From the NCBI GenBank assembly GCA_009760855.2, contig WPIO01000002.1:12432501-12496500 (forward strand): 64,000 nucleotides of DNA, given 5' to 3'. The stretch is from Cristatella mucedo (lineage: Eukaryota > Bryozoa > Phylactolaemata > Cristatellidae). Numbering within the stretch: the stretch's first letter is position 1; every line of letters begins with the position of its first letter. Positions 44,500 through 55,960 of the stretch are shown here, in pieces. Both the position numbers and the translations under genes were made by a program. The notes beneath the pieces were generated by a model. That model made no database searches. It was not told where the DNA came from and saw only the letters and a program-made list of their open reading frames with translations.

Positions 44500-45050
44500 T
44501 TAGACGTGTCGCCACCTCAGGTGTAACTTGCTGCATGTATTGATGACTTACGCGCATGTGGAAGGCAGCAAACTTTCTTAAATTGACTGATGATAAAAAC
44601 CAACTTACTAGTTACGGGCAACCCGAGTGTCATTCAGAAATTGGAAAACCAAATGCTCAAAATCGGCTCCGCCAGCATATCTCCTGTCATGTGTGACCTT
44701 TCAATAGCCGACCGCATCAGCTTCACAGTCAAGTCCGCCTACTTTCAGCTACATAGCATTGCTAAAATTTGGGCTTTTTAGACAGGGATACTACCATTTA
44801 AATTGGATTATGCATTTTTCACATTCCATCTCGACTAAGGTAACTCACTGCTTGCTGGTCTACCGGCTTCTGCAATCAGGCACTTACAGTTAGTACAAAC
44901 TATGCAGCCAAGCTTGTCTGTCGTGAGCGTAGCTGTTGCCACATCACACCCCTTCTCGCCGACCTGCACTGGCTCCCAGTCAAGCAGCGTATCGACTTTA
45001 AGGTTCTGGCACTTACTTTTAGGTTCCTTCATTCTCTGGCTCCTGTGAAG
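44500..45050 (+). mobile_element. L2-type LINE fragment
   Basis: Encodes LLVTGNPSVIQKLENQMLKI and GSASISPV, then a SAYFQLHSIAKIWAF block and remnants of the Cys/His C-terminus. It lacks the 3' hairpin. A deletion after ISPV removes the 'ESARNLG' part. Confidence 0.82.
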
Positions 45051-46155
45051 ACACAATCGGCATTTTGGATGCCGAAGGTTCGAAAGTCAAAACGTGTTCG
45101 GGATGTGAAGAATCATCATCTACAGATACACAGCCTGCATCATCTACAACCTACAGACGATGCTCCTTTAGAGTAATCGCCACTGCAGACGTAACACAGA
45201 TCCGACGAACCCTTCATAGAGATATGCAGTCACAAGCCTTTGCAGTCAACCTCTCATACCAAATGCTTTGCCACCAATCATCTTTCGCTGTCGGATATGA
45301 TATTGTCAATCTCAACTAGTGATATCCAATGGAATTATATGGCCCACCAAACGTGCAAATAGCAATGGGAACTACTTCTCCAACCAAAACTAATGTGAAA
45401 CAAAAACAAAATCTTCGCATAGAAAATTGAATTGAAAACGTGGCTACTTTGACCAGGAAATGAGTGAAATGAATTAAGACACTACTAAGAACAAGGAAAA
45501 AACCGTGCATTAGAGATTGCAATATTCTTTCGCGAAACCATGTTTGTGGTCAAGAAACACGTAATCCTTAATGCTGACAAGGTTTTAAGACCAGCTTTGT
45601 TCTCCAATGATGTGTAGCGGAAACAGTGACTACAGAATCAACAATGATTATGCTTTAGAATTGAATACTTTTTAATGTAGTATCAAGTCCGACATTTGTA
45701 TGTTGAGTTTTTCGTTTTTCAGAATTTTTAGATAACTTGTTGATCATTCTAGTTCGTATTTGCTATATTTTACCTGCGTCGTATATCCGAATTAAGTTAT
45801 ATCAGCTTCGTGATAGCTGCGCTTTTAATTAAATAAAATTAGTTCCAGTGATGAAATAATCGAAGTAGCCTTAGAAAATTGGCATTTTCCGTACAATAGT
45901 ACTTTATATTGAAGCAAATAAGCAAATTGTTACTTCCGTATCTCTATGTGCTGCTCCATACGCTCGGATGGAGCACCTTCGGTAAGCCTCATCACGATGC
46001 CCAAAAATTATAGTAGCTTCCTACCTCGTTTATAGATTTAGTATGTGCTCTCAGTTTCACCAGGAGATGCGTAACTCACATCATTATCTCTACTTTAATT
46101 GAACTTGAATGCATTAATCGACCGTTCTGATAATGCCACTATTCTGATCAGAATG
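45051..46155. other. AT-rich unclassified sequence
   Basis: No gene or repeat that I can support. Confidence 0.4.
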
Positions 46156-46370
46156 AAAAGTAATAATAATACATTTGATATAGCACCCTCAGAGAACTCA
46201 GTCTCTTTCTAGGCACTTTATCTTTGCTGAAAAGGAAACACGATCGAATGGTTAGTAGTAGCATGCTCAGTAACAACAATAATAACATGGTTAGAGGAGA
46301 CATGCACAGGGTCAGCTTGCAAGCATGGTCAGTGGCAGCATGCACAGTGTCAGCATGCATAAGCACAAGT
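46156..46370 (-). mobile_element. L2-type LINE 3' end
   Basis: AATAATAATACATTTGATATAG, reversed hairpin AGAGAACTCAGTCTCTTTCT, then the conserved ATGCACAGGGTCAGC and GCATGCACAGTGTCAGCATG segments. Confidence 0.85.
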
Positions 46371-46767
46371 CCGCATTTCTCCCAAAGATTTTTATGAACA
46401 CGACGCAGTCGCCTAGTCAAGGTTTCGTCAAATGCTCTCATTCCGAGCGAGAGTAAATACTAGATTTACAATTAATATCGCTTTATTTCGCCAGTAAACG
46501 AGCCTCCGAGTTCATGGTGCGAAAACTTGGCTTTCTCAATATATGGCATTGTTTATTCGAGTCACCCGATGAACATAGATCAAGCTCAGGTCAGCCAATA
46601 TATTATAATAGTTGTAAAGCATCTTGCGTGCTTTTGAACATTGATTCTGCGACGAATGCTGAACAGTTAAGCTACAGTGCTTTATACTTTTCTTTGAGCA
46701 CATCCATGTTTTCCAATGATAGTTCTCCGACTATGCTACGACTTTCAATGAGAGTGCCTACTGAATA

Positions 46768-46848
46768 TGCTTCGCAGGTAAAGCGCCTAGAAAGAAACTG
46801 GGTTCACCGAGGGCGCTTTACCAAGTGTGCTATTATAATTACTATTGG
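46768..46848 (+). mobile_element. L2-type LINE 3' tail
   Basis: AAAGCGCCTAGAAAGAAACT, then GAGGGCGCTTTACC, the L2 hairpin, within about 80 bp. Confidence 0.75.
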
Positions 46849-47021
46849 CAGGTCCAAGCAGACTACTCCCAGAGAGGAAAAAAGGGTGTCGCAGACGAAA
46901 AGTAATAGTGCTCCGGGGAGTAGTGTCTCAGAGGAAGACATACAATGTAATACATAGTGCCCAGGGGAGTATTGTCACGGAAAAGACGCAACAGTGCTTA
47001 AGGCGGAATTAGTTCGCTAGG

Positions 47022-47055
47022 AAGAAGAAGAAGAAGAAGAAGAAGAAAGAAAAAG
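47022..47055. repeat. (GAA)n repeat
   Basis: About ten GAA units, then AAAGAAAAAG. A run of nine G follows at about 47070. Confidence 0.93.
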
Positions 47056-47605
47056 CTACGCGTGACGTGGGGGGGGGCACTGGGGGACTCTGGTGACATG
47101 CAGTACTGGTCTCTGCGAGCTACTGAACGTAGTTATCTCAACCGTGTCGCAGGACTGCATCAAAGCCACAAAAATACCGTTCGAGCGAGTACGAGGAATG
47201 GATGAGAGAGCGTTCTGTGCGCTACTGTTGGATGCATTCACCTCTGAGCTTAGTCTGCAGGGGCGGGAGAGTGTGCGGGCCAAGCTCGTAGGTAGCGCTT
47301 AGCCAGGATGCGTCGTTTGTACAACAGTCGCCCTGGAGAAGTAGCCAAGTAGCCGACCTTAAGGTAGGCTGAAACTATCAAGGCAACACGGCATTCATGA
47401 CATTCGCCCGAAGTAGCGATCGAATCTCGCTGAAAATATGAGCATATGCATACGATAAGCCGTGTGTGTGATTCATAACCAGGTGACAATATATTTTCGC
47501 ACCTAATGCGATCCTATGGGACCTCAATTGAGTATTTGAAGCATGAAATAAACAATGAACGTCAAGTGGCGTAGCACACCACGATTTACAATGGCATAGG
47601 GACTT
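47056..47605. other. Unclassified, one protein-like short frame
   Basis: The plus frame 47093-47302 reads CELLNVVISTVSQDCIKATK then IPFERVRGMDERAFCALLLD and so on. It looks helical and protein-like, but no family is recognised. Confidence 0.3.
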
Positions 47606-47607
47606 AA

Positions 47608-47765
47608 ATATATATATATAATTTATTTGTATAGCACCCCAAGAGAACTTAATCTCTATTCAGGCGCTTCACATATGCCACGGGGCTCGTGCCCACGACT
47701 CAGCCATACCTTGGTCGCGCGAGCACCTTAACCGCTGGACCAATCCAGCTCGGCGACTTGTCAAA
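47608..47765 (-). mobile_element. SINE with L2-like tail (family B), best copy
   Basis: Plus-strand order: TATATATAATTTATTTGTAT, GCACCCCAAGAGAACTTAAT, CTCTATTCAGGCGCTTCACA, then GGGGCTCGTGCCCACGACTC and CACCTTAACCGCTGGACCAA. Reversed, this is a tRNA-like head followed by the L2 hairpin. Confidence 0.82.
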
Positions 47766-48124
47766 TGATGAACAACTTGTACAGCTTGCCCACAACTCTA
47801 GAAAGAAAACGCCTATATACTTTCAAACAACATGCAAATATTACTGAAATACATAGCTGTACTTACTATAATTGCTTCAGACAGGACTAAAAGACCAGAC
47901 ACCTTAGATGAAGTCGGCAGGTGCGATAACAAATCGCTTCTATAGCTATTCTAAAGGCATTCAGCCAGGTCGTGTCTCAGAGAGCGAGTAAGAAATAATA
48001 CACAACGTGTCATTCCAGAATCCAATAAATAACCAACCCTAGAAATCAGAACCGGCAAGACCTTCAGCCAAAAGTCAATAGAATATGTTCACTCTATTAC
48101 TATCCTTTTAGTGACCATTAACAA

Positions 48125-49605
48125 TTAAGATAATACTAAGCGTCTTTATATAGCACCTCAGAGAACTGGGAATTTTAAAGCATGTCGATAATTCTAGCGG
48201 AATCTTAACAGCCTCAGCACTTAGAACCCATAAAAGTCGTCACACATTCTAGGCAAGTGCTGTTAGGAATAGGTTCGCTTTTAACTTATGTTTAAATGTC
48301 ATCCAGTCAGGGGATGTCGTCAGGTCAGTCGGGAGGGAGTTTCAGGCTTTAGGAGTGTATGAATAAAGACGCGGTCTCCCGAAGATTTTGAGGTTGGTAA
48401 AAGGCACAGCTAGACGACTTGAGTCAGACAAGCGGTGCGGATATTACGATGCCTGACCTAATTAAGAAATAATTCGGACAAGTAGGAAGAAGCAAGAGAA
48501 TGAATATATCTATGATTTGAGTGACGAAATTATTGGAATCGATATGCTGCTGGTTGCGAAGTTTATGCAGGTCGGTAGCAAGTAGTGTTATGCGACAACT
48601 GCGACGCTCACAGTGGACAAGGTTGACAGCAGCGTTTTGATCTAACTAATAGTACTGGTCAAGAGACTTTTAAGTAGTGCGTTCCAGAAGTCGAGACTGG
48701 ATGTCACAAATGTGTAGCCGAAACCTATGGGTCAGAGGCTATTTCCCGCCAAGCCCCGCCATCCTCAGACCACGCAGTGGCTCGCCAGGCCGGCAAGCTA
48801 GGTTAAGACGAGCGACGTCAGTTTAAACCTCTTTATATTATAACATCGCATGCGCCAACAACAACAGAGGAGCTAAGCAAGTCTACATGGAGCATCCTAC
48901 ACAAGGTAAACTATAGGGGCGCGAGATGACGCAGCAAGCACGAACAAACGTGTTAGTTGCTCACTCAGTCGACTTCCGCAGTCCCGCCGTTGTACCGACT
49001 CCGTTCTAACAGTACAAGCGTACACCGTCAAAGATTCAGCTAGCTGAGTATCTGCTTAGGTAGTCGGAGTCTACGTCTAACAGTCGAGAGCTTCCGCCTT
49101 CCAGGGGGAGGCACGAACATGCTACAGGAGGAACGCGGAATATACAAGCCGTAACAACAACGTGCTATCCAGCTCCGCTCGGGCCTTGGGCATTGCCTTT
49201 CGTGCGTGGCCGCATCGCCGGAGCACGCACACACTCATCCAGATGCATAACTTGGCAAGACCGGGTTAGTCAGCCAACTTCCCTCTCCCAAGAGCCCAGG
49301 TGACCTCTCGTCACCGCACATCCGGCCATGCCCATAAGTCAGACCCCAGCCTAGCCGGCGACCCTTACCACATTACAGCCGTCGCTTACCAGCCAACCGA
49401 TCTTAGCCTGGGTATAAAGGCATGAACCAACTTGAATGTCGTATCCTTGGCTAAGCTGAACCGAATTGTAGTGTTGCCTAGCTGAAAGTAGACAAACTTT
49501 ACTTCGGAGCTGATGTAGTCGTCTAGTGAATGTCACTTTGGAACAAGACACCCAGATTTGTACAGATGCTGGCAGTGCCGACTTTCAGCGTTAACCTTTC
49601 CAGGT
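48125..49605 (-). mobile_element. L2-type LINE, interrupted by LTR-like repeat
   Basis: Left part 48125-48712 carries the L2 3' end and C-terminus (GGGATGTCGTCAGGTCAGTC, GGGAGGGAGTTTCAGGCTTT). The homology resumes at about 49421 with CATGAACCAACTTGAATGTC and ends near 49605. The interruption falls exactly at one point of the element. Confidence 0.85.
48713..49416 (+). mobile_element. LTR-like repeat, about 704 bp, inserted in L2
   Basis: Begins TGTAGCCG and ends AGCCTGGGTATA. The flanks are AATG on the left and AAGG on the right, a near match that fits a 4-5 bp target duplication with one change. It contains no protein-coding potential. Its size and ends suggest a solo LTR. Confidence 0.72.
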
Positions 49606-51384
49606 TAGGTTAGCTACAAAATCTCTCACGCGTTCCCGTCAAAGTAATCAATAGGATAGCTCTGCAGGGAATCTTATAACGCTGACATTATTTCTGGTAA
49701 CAAGCGATCAGTAAGGTAGGATGTCAATTCCGTCTGAATAAGTTATTCGCTATTTTTGATCAGAATGACTCCGATTGTCTCAGCGGCTCCTCTTTGACAC
49801 AAAGGCAAGCAATAGCTGTCTTACTTCTTCGGCACATGTCGTGCAGCAGGTCACTATTATCCAGGAGAACGTGGCGAGACTTGGCAGGGCCCGCAATAAT
49901 CAGCCCCAGAATAAGATTGTGAGCTCACTGGGAAAAGGTAGTTGCAAATCCGGCTCAGGGAGGGCAATGAAGAGCGCAACTACCGAAACTCGGCACTGCA
50001 AGCAGACTTGCTGCTTGCAGACTTCTTTCCTCGGAACCACTTTACTTCTTCGTCGTAGCATTACAGGGATTAATATCGTGCCTATTCTTTCCAGAGAGGT
50101 CAAAGCCCCGTCCTTTTTGAGGAAAACCTTTCCCAACAAGTTTTATGGCAGTGCTTAAGGCTTTGCTCAAAGTTTAATTGCACGTATTTAGCTCCTCGGC
50201 AGGAAGGGACGCCACAGCTTTCGACGTCCGGATGTACGATAAGTGACAGATCGTTCGGTGTCTGCTTGGTAACATTAATATAGTTCTCAATTCACTTATG
50301 AAAAAAATGCAGTCATTTGTACCTCGGTTAGCATCCGTAGCTTGGCTCGAACTTGACAGACGCTCGTAGCGAAGGGCATATCCCTGCTAATTAAAGTCCG
50401 TCTGACACGCAGCAAGATGGTGACCAGTACTTCTGGGAGTGACGTGTAATGGACGTCTATGACTCAGCGAAGGGAGTCCACAGGCAGTGAGCTCTAATGC
50501 TAGTGGAAGTGATTTCCCTGACTGACCTTGGTGACAGGGTGGTAATGGTATAAAATCAAAAGCAATGCGAAATGATGCGAAAGATAGTGAGATTACTCTA
50601 TAACTGTGCATGTCATTTGTAACCATGTTATGCTTGTTGTCGTTGAGCCCGCTACCGCTATTCATTTGATCGTGCCTCCTTTGCAGCAAATGTAAGTTGC
50701 CTAGAAAGAGATTGTGAGTTTTCTGGGGGGCTCTATAACAAATGCATTATTATTATTATGAATCTGCACACCTACTTACTGAGCATTCGGGTAAGGGCCA
50801 GTAAATCTGAACGCTGCCACTAAAAAAGCTCAGCATTTGGGACGCGCTCACGTTACGGACTCCCTTTCTTTCTAGTATGCGGGATACAATACTCAAATTA
50901 TTATGTTATTATAAATAATTAAATATAAATATAGAAATAATTATGCATGTGCAATAGGTGAAGCGATGCCCAGTTTCTTCACGCCCAATCAGACCGCGGT
51001 AAAGACAGGTGAAATGCTGCTTTAACGTATAGCACACGATGGTCACTCGATTTGCTCCAATTTATAAAAAAAAACTGACATTTTCATTTTAAGTATGACC
51101 AAACTCAAAATTTTATATGGCTGCAATTATCTGTATTCGGCATTGGGATGCATTTTGCATGCGTCTTCGCGTTGCTTTCAGTTTCAGCCGTCTCATGGGT
51201 CAATTGTTAAGCGTCACGCATGCTAGACCTCGAGAGTTCCAATGCAGCCTGCTCGTCACGCGGGGCAAGAGTGCGACTGCATAGGGCCACATAAAACGGC
51301 AGCACGTCGGATATGCGTGGTGTCCGCGTCAGTGCTGTCAGAGCAGTCCACGAGTTCGCCTAGTGCAGATCCTATCCATAGAGG
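49606..51384. other. Unclassified intergenic sequence with one L2 tail
   Basis: A frame at 49775-50158 (+) is open but unlike any family I recognise. Apart from the L2 tail at 50655 nothing else is supported. Confidence 0.35.
50655..50759 (+). mobile_element. L2-type LINE 3' tail
   Basis: CCTTTGCAGCAAATGTAAGT, GCCTAGAAAGAGATTG, then (ATT)n at the end. Confidence 0.8.
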
Positions 51385-52123
51385 TGTAACCGGGTTCCAG
51401 GGGTCAGAGGCTAATTCCCGCCAAACCCCGCCATACTCCGGCCACGCTGCCGCTCGCCATGCCGCCGAGCTAGGGTAAGACGAGCGGCCGTCAGGTTAAA
51501 CATCTTTATAACGCATGCGCCAACAACAACAGGTGAACTAAACAAGTCTACAGGGAGGGTCCTATACACAGTACTACACTACGGGGGGCGCAAGACGACG
51601 CAGCAAGCGCTAACAAACGTGTTAGTTGGGGTCAGTCGGCTTCTGCAGTCCTGTCGTTGTACCGACTCCGAATCCAATAGTACGAGCATACGCCGTCCAA
51701 AACCCGGCTGGCTGAGTAACTGCTGGCTAGTCCGAGTCGACAACTACCACAGTCGTAAGCTTCCACCGAAAGACGCCAACACACGGGGGGGTCACGAACA
51801 CACTACACGGGGGGAACGCGGTATAAACAAGTCAACAACGAGCGAGCTATCCAGCGCCGCTCGGGCCTTGGGTACTAGTTCCCTTGCGTGCGTGGCAGCA
51901 TCGCCGGAGCACGCCTGCACGAATCCAGGTGCATAACTCGGCGAGACCGGGAGCTTCCAACACCACGACTTACTTGGCCAACTTCCTGTACCCAAGAGCC
52001 CCGGTGACCTCACGTCACCGCATACATCCGGCCATGCCATGGGGTCCGACCCCGGCCTAGCCGGTGACCCTAACCCTCATTTTAGCCGTCCGGTCCCAGC
52101 CAACCGAACCGAGCCGGGGTACA
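51385..52123 (+). mobile_element. LTR-like repeat, 739 bp, with GAGG target duplication
   Basis: Begins TGTAACCGGG and ends GAGCCGGGGTACA. GAGG occurs immediately before (51381-51384) and after (52124-52127). It shares long blocks with 48713-49416, such as CATGCGCCAACAACAACAG and ACAAACGTGTTAGTTG. A solo LTR is the simplest reading. Confidence 0.8.
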
Positions 52124-53039
52124 GAGGAAAGGGAGCATGAAAAGGACTTTTCTTTCGGGCTGTCGCGTTGGCTTCACGGCAGATGTCTCTGATGACTCTG
52201 TGGTTAGTGTTTCTATATATGCATGATTCGATCATAGACACTGGGCTCGCCGGCACACTGCCAGTGCAGGCAGACCGATAGTGCCCTAAACCATCCCAGG
52301 GTCTAACAGCTGGTGGCTGTGGCCTAGAGATAGGCCGGTGGTCAGCTGTGGTCTGGCGGCTGTGGTTTATCTCCAGGCCGACGGCTCTGTCATCCCGCCA
52401 ACTCACGGGATGAGTTGTGGCTGGGTTGGAGTGGGCGAAGAGGGAACGCCAACCTGGGGAGTTGTGTCCGGGGGAGCGCTGCAGGCGCTAGCGAGAATAT
52501 ACGTCCCTGCGAACCAGCTTAAGTGTTCTGCCTGCTTCTGCGTAGCACTCAAGTCAGAAGAGCACTGTTTAATCTACAGACTCAATATTGACTATTGGGC
52601 CGCAACTTTTATCAGTATGCTATAAACCTAGATGTAAAACAGCTAGTTCCATCGAATGCATGTAGTTTCGTGATTCTAAATACAAATAAGAATGGGAATG
52701 CATTCAGCGAGACAGACACCCGGGGCTTTATTGTTTGCCACGCCTCCTAGGCACGAAGGCGGAAGCAAAAAGAAATGCTTTTCGGCTTCCAGCCATGTTA
52801 TTTTGATAACGATTCCCTAAACGCAGACGTAGCCGTGGCTTTTGCCAACCTCACAAATGGCCGCAACAACACCACAGAGTAGAAAATAATACCAATCAGT
52901 ACCTCGTCAAATAGTTTTCATGCGCAGTTATTAATTTAGTAGACTAAATTTGCGGTTTCGCCAGAACGAAAATCGTCGCATGGAAAAAAGCAGAATTTCG
53001 GAAGCGCAGATAAATACTGGGTCCTATGGTCGAGTGCGC
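52124..53039. other. Unclassified intergenic sequence
   Basis: No gene or repeat that I can support. Confidence 0.4.
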
Positions 53040-53435
53040 TTAGAAGGCCGTGCGGTGACAGCAAAAACGAGTGCAGATAGAGACAAGCGTTCGCAGTCCA
53101 AATAGCAGCGACTTGGCAGCGGCGTCCCTGGCTAAAATGCGCCGCGTTGGACCGAACGCGGCGAGGACGGCTCTGGGGCCTCTCAAGGGAGTCGTGAAGT
53201 GCGGCAGACCGTGCGACGGCGGACGCGAAGCGGCTAGCTCCGGTCAGGCCGACAGCGGCGAGTCAACGCTAGCAGCGGCCGCGCCAGGTACGTGCAGCAC
53301 GCCCGTCACAAAGCGACAATACTGTACGTGCTGACTGCCAAAGCATGCGCAGCACGATAGCAGCAGCACAGCAAAGAAAGGTTCGCAGCCGGAAGGCAAA
53401 CGGGCGGCATGTCTAATTGCCGCGCCGACGCGCGT

Positions 53436-53925
53436 CTACGGCTCTACTCGCCGCTTCTGACGAATAGGGGCTTATTTATTTGCGAGCGAGACGATCGGTT
53501 TTATCTAGAACGTAACGAACACTTGTTGACACTTTTGAGAGAAAAAACTGTTGTACTAATAATCCTGTTGCATAAATATAAAAAAGTTTCAGAAGTCATG
53601 AATTCATTTTTAATTGTTTGCAGCAATTGCGTAAATTAAAAATTGTGTATTATTTTTATAAATTGACATATAGATCAATTGTTGTATAGGCCAGTTAGTA
53701 CAGGCCAGTTGTCGTAGGGTCAGTAGTCGCAGGTTCAATAGTCACCCAACCGACGCACAAGCAGTAAGCCCAACAGTAGTTGGAGTTATGTGCCCCTCTA
53801 AATGAGATTAAACCCCCAAAGCACATTTATTGATAGTGTACAAAGACCAATAAAATGAATGGCGCTACTACGGCGCTACTCGCCGCTTCTGACGAATAGG
53901 GGCTTGTTTATTTGCGAGCGAGACG
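53436..53925 (+). repeat. 58-bp direct repeats flanking a transposon end
   Basis: 53436-53493 and 53868-53925 are nearly identical (CTCGCCGCTTCTGACGAATA then GGGGCTTRTTTATTTGCGAG). Between them lies a MULE-end fragment. 58 bp is far too long for a normal target duplication. Confidence 0.85.
53494..53866 (+). mobile_element. MULE transposon right-end fragment
   Basis: Matches 55945-56140 plus 57003-57175 almost base for base (for example TGTTGTACTAATAATCCTGT and CACCCAACCGACGCACAAGC). It gives the uninterrupted sequence of the end that carries an L2 insertion in the other copy. Confidence 0.85.
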
Positions 53926-54206
53926 CACCGAGCGTCCGCGAGGACGCAGGCGCCCGTCGCCGCCGTAGCGTCCCGCGCTAGGGGCTCGAGCGCTCGCTAC
54001 TGCGGCACAACGGAGAATGATGACGAATGACGATATCCCCACAAACCGCAAACGAGTCGGGGTAGCGACGACGGCTGTGTTGTACGCAGGCGAGCGTACG
54101 TTCCGTGTAGTCGAAGCCGTCGTGTATGCTACTCCTAACACACGCGGCGTACAGACTGAAGAGAGTGTATAACGTGCGGACAGGCTGACTCACAAGGAGT
54201 ACCGAC

Positions 54207-54283
54207 AACTGAACTTGTGACTACTCGCTCTACGACAATCGGCCTGTACCAACCGGCCTATACGACAATTGATCTATATGACT
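54207..54283 (-). repeat. Inverted copy of the MULE terminal region
   Basis: ACGACAATTGATCTATATGA and GGCCTGTACCAACCGGCCTA are the reverse complement of GACATATAGATCAATTG and TAGGCCAGTTAGTACAGGCC in the right end. It therefore forms the left half of a terminal or subterminal inverted repeat around the transposase remnant. Confidence 0.8.
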
Positions 54284-54519
54284 AACAGATCTTTGACAAG
54301 TGCCCCTAAGATCAGAAATAAGCAATGCATATAAAACTGGTGCAGGTCGGTTTTGTTTGATCAAATTGGGTTACATATTTATTATAAGTGTTACCAGTTT
54401 GCTATGACTACCCGGAGACTATTGCTATAAGGATTGGATATCAGCTAGTATAAATAAATAGACTTGATAATTTGTGAAGTAAATAATTGTTGAATATAAA
54501 ATATTTATAAATCATAGAG

Positions 54520-55960
54520 CCAGCGATACAGTATGAAATTTCCGAGAGTGGAAATGCTACTGCGATATATAGAAACTTTGAATACTGGAAAGTATTCGTT
54601 AATGCAAGCGGCACTACGAATCGGCGATGCTGCAAATACCGTCAGCTTGGTTGCAAGGCTCTCTAATAACAAATGACACTAGAGTAGTTGGAAATCTCGC
54701 TCCAGAACACTGCCACGAAGGAGGAAACATAGCAATAGCCCGGGGAAAAAATGCTGTTGGTGAGATGAAGGCTACGATGTCGGAAGTTCCTACGACTCCC
54801 GAGTGCAGTGCAAGGTTCTTTGGCTAGGAACTTTTCTGATGACGTGCTGATGGTTTTTCCGAAGAAGTCAACCTTGAATCGAGCACCGCAGCAGCAGCAG
54901 AGAAAGAAGGACTTGTCCGAGGCATAAGGAACTTCATCACCGATACCCACAGATCTGTTATTTGACATCCCTCGGACGTTCATTGATTTTGTACTGTTAG
55001 ACTCAGGACCTGGACAAGATCGGTTGATTATCCTCGGAAGTAACACCTTACTTGACGGCTTGGCTCTCGCAGACGTTTGGCAAGCTGACTGTGCGTTTCA
55101 AGTAGTCCCCTTACTTTTCTTTCAACTGTATGCCATTCATTTTCAACTTGTCCCAGGACTTATCCCTGTTGGACTATACTGCCTACTTCCAAACAAGACT
55201 CGCGCAGCACACTATCACCTCGCCGAACTTAAGCGTCTCATACCTGCTGTGAACCCTCAAAAAACTCGATTTCGAAGCAGCAGCTATTAATGCTTTCTCT
55301 ACCTTGTACTCGACAGCTACAAGTGCGGGCTTTTACTTTCATCTCACTCAGAGCTTTACACGAAAGGTAAAAGAGTTGAAGGAACGAAAGAGGAGTATGA
55401 AACTGATGGTGTTATCCGTAGTGCAGCTCGATGTCTACCAGCACTGGCACGCGTACCGGAGACTCGCAGCATTTGAGCTGCTGCTGTCCGAATCTATGCC
55501 ATCAAATGAGCGCATGAACGAACTGATCTCATACTTCGAACATACCTACATCCGAGCCAGACGTCTTCGAGGCCGACGCGGTAACTACGACAGTTCGCTC
55601 TTCGCCGTGGGGACGTGGAGTCAGTATGGGGCATCGGTAGACGGTGTAGCTCGTACAACTAATGCAGTAGAGGGGTGGCATTACGGGCTCCAAGCAATGT
55701 TCCAGTGCCATCGTCAGACGATGTGGACATTTCTGAAAGGGCTTCTCATGGACCACAGTAAGCAGACTGCCATGTTCTTGCAATGCACTACAGTCGTTCT
55801 TTTTGTCCAAGCAAAGAGATACCGTGAGCTTGCCGAAAAAGTTCGATGGGCTGTTGAAGATTACGGTCGTTCAGATGTTCTAACTTTTCTTCGTGCCATT
55901 GCATATTTGTCGCATAGTTATTTGAGAAATTACAGTAACATTAAGATCGATTTTATTTAG
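54520..55960 (+). pseudogene. FLYWCH-MULE transposase remnant
   Basis: Frames in order: a FLYWCH-like zinc finger (YRNFEYWKVFVN, then CCKYRQLGCKA, then PEHCHEG after a shift) at about 54545-54730; LDSGPGQDRLIILGS at about 54993; WQADCAFQVVP (first catalytic Asp) near 55078; LYCLLPNKT near 55180; DFEAAAINAF (second Asp) near 55270; and RTTNAVEGWHYGLQ (likely catalytic Glu) near 55650. This is the MULE transposase order. It is broken by at least two shifts, one at an A-run near 55262, and by stops in the front part. The last 218 codons (55304-55960) stay open. Confidence 0.85.

Larger units (their letters stand above)
53040..54150. promoter_or_regulatory. CpG-rich segment, split by an AT-rich insert
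   Basis: 53040-53493 and 53868-54150 are rich in CpG, unlike the surroundings. A start-like context (AAAATGCGCCGCG, ATG at about 53136) is followed by an open frame ending at a GTACGT donor-like site near 53289, so a promoter with a first exon is possible. No protein family is recognised. Confidence 0.4.

Noticed and set aside
53071-53334. Confident first exon in the CpG-rich segment
   Set aside because: Open frame and donor-like site exist, but no recognisable protein or partner exon, so it is noted only within the CpG feature.
55304-55960. Independent 218-codon host gene
   Set aside because: It is the C-terminal part of a frame-broken FLYWCH-MULE transposase and continues the upstream motifs after a frameshift.
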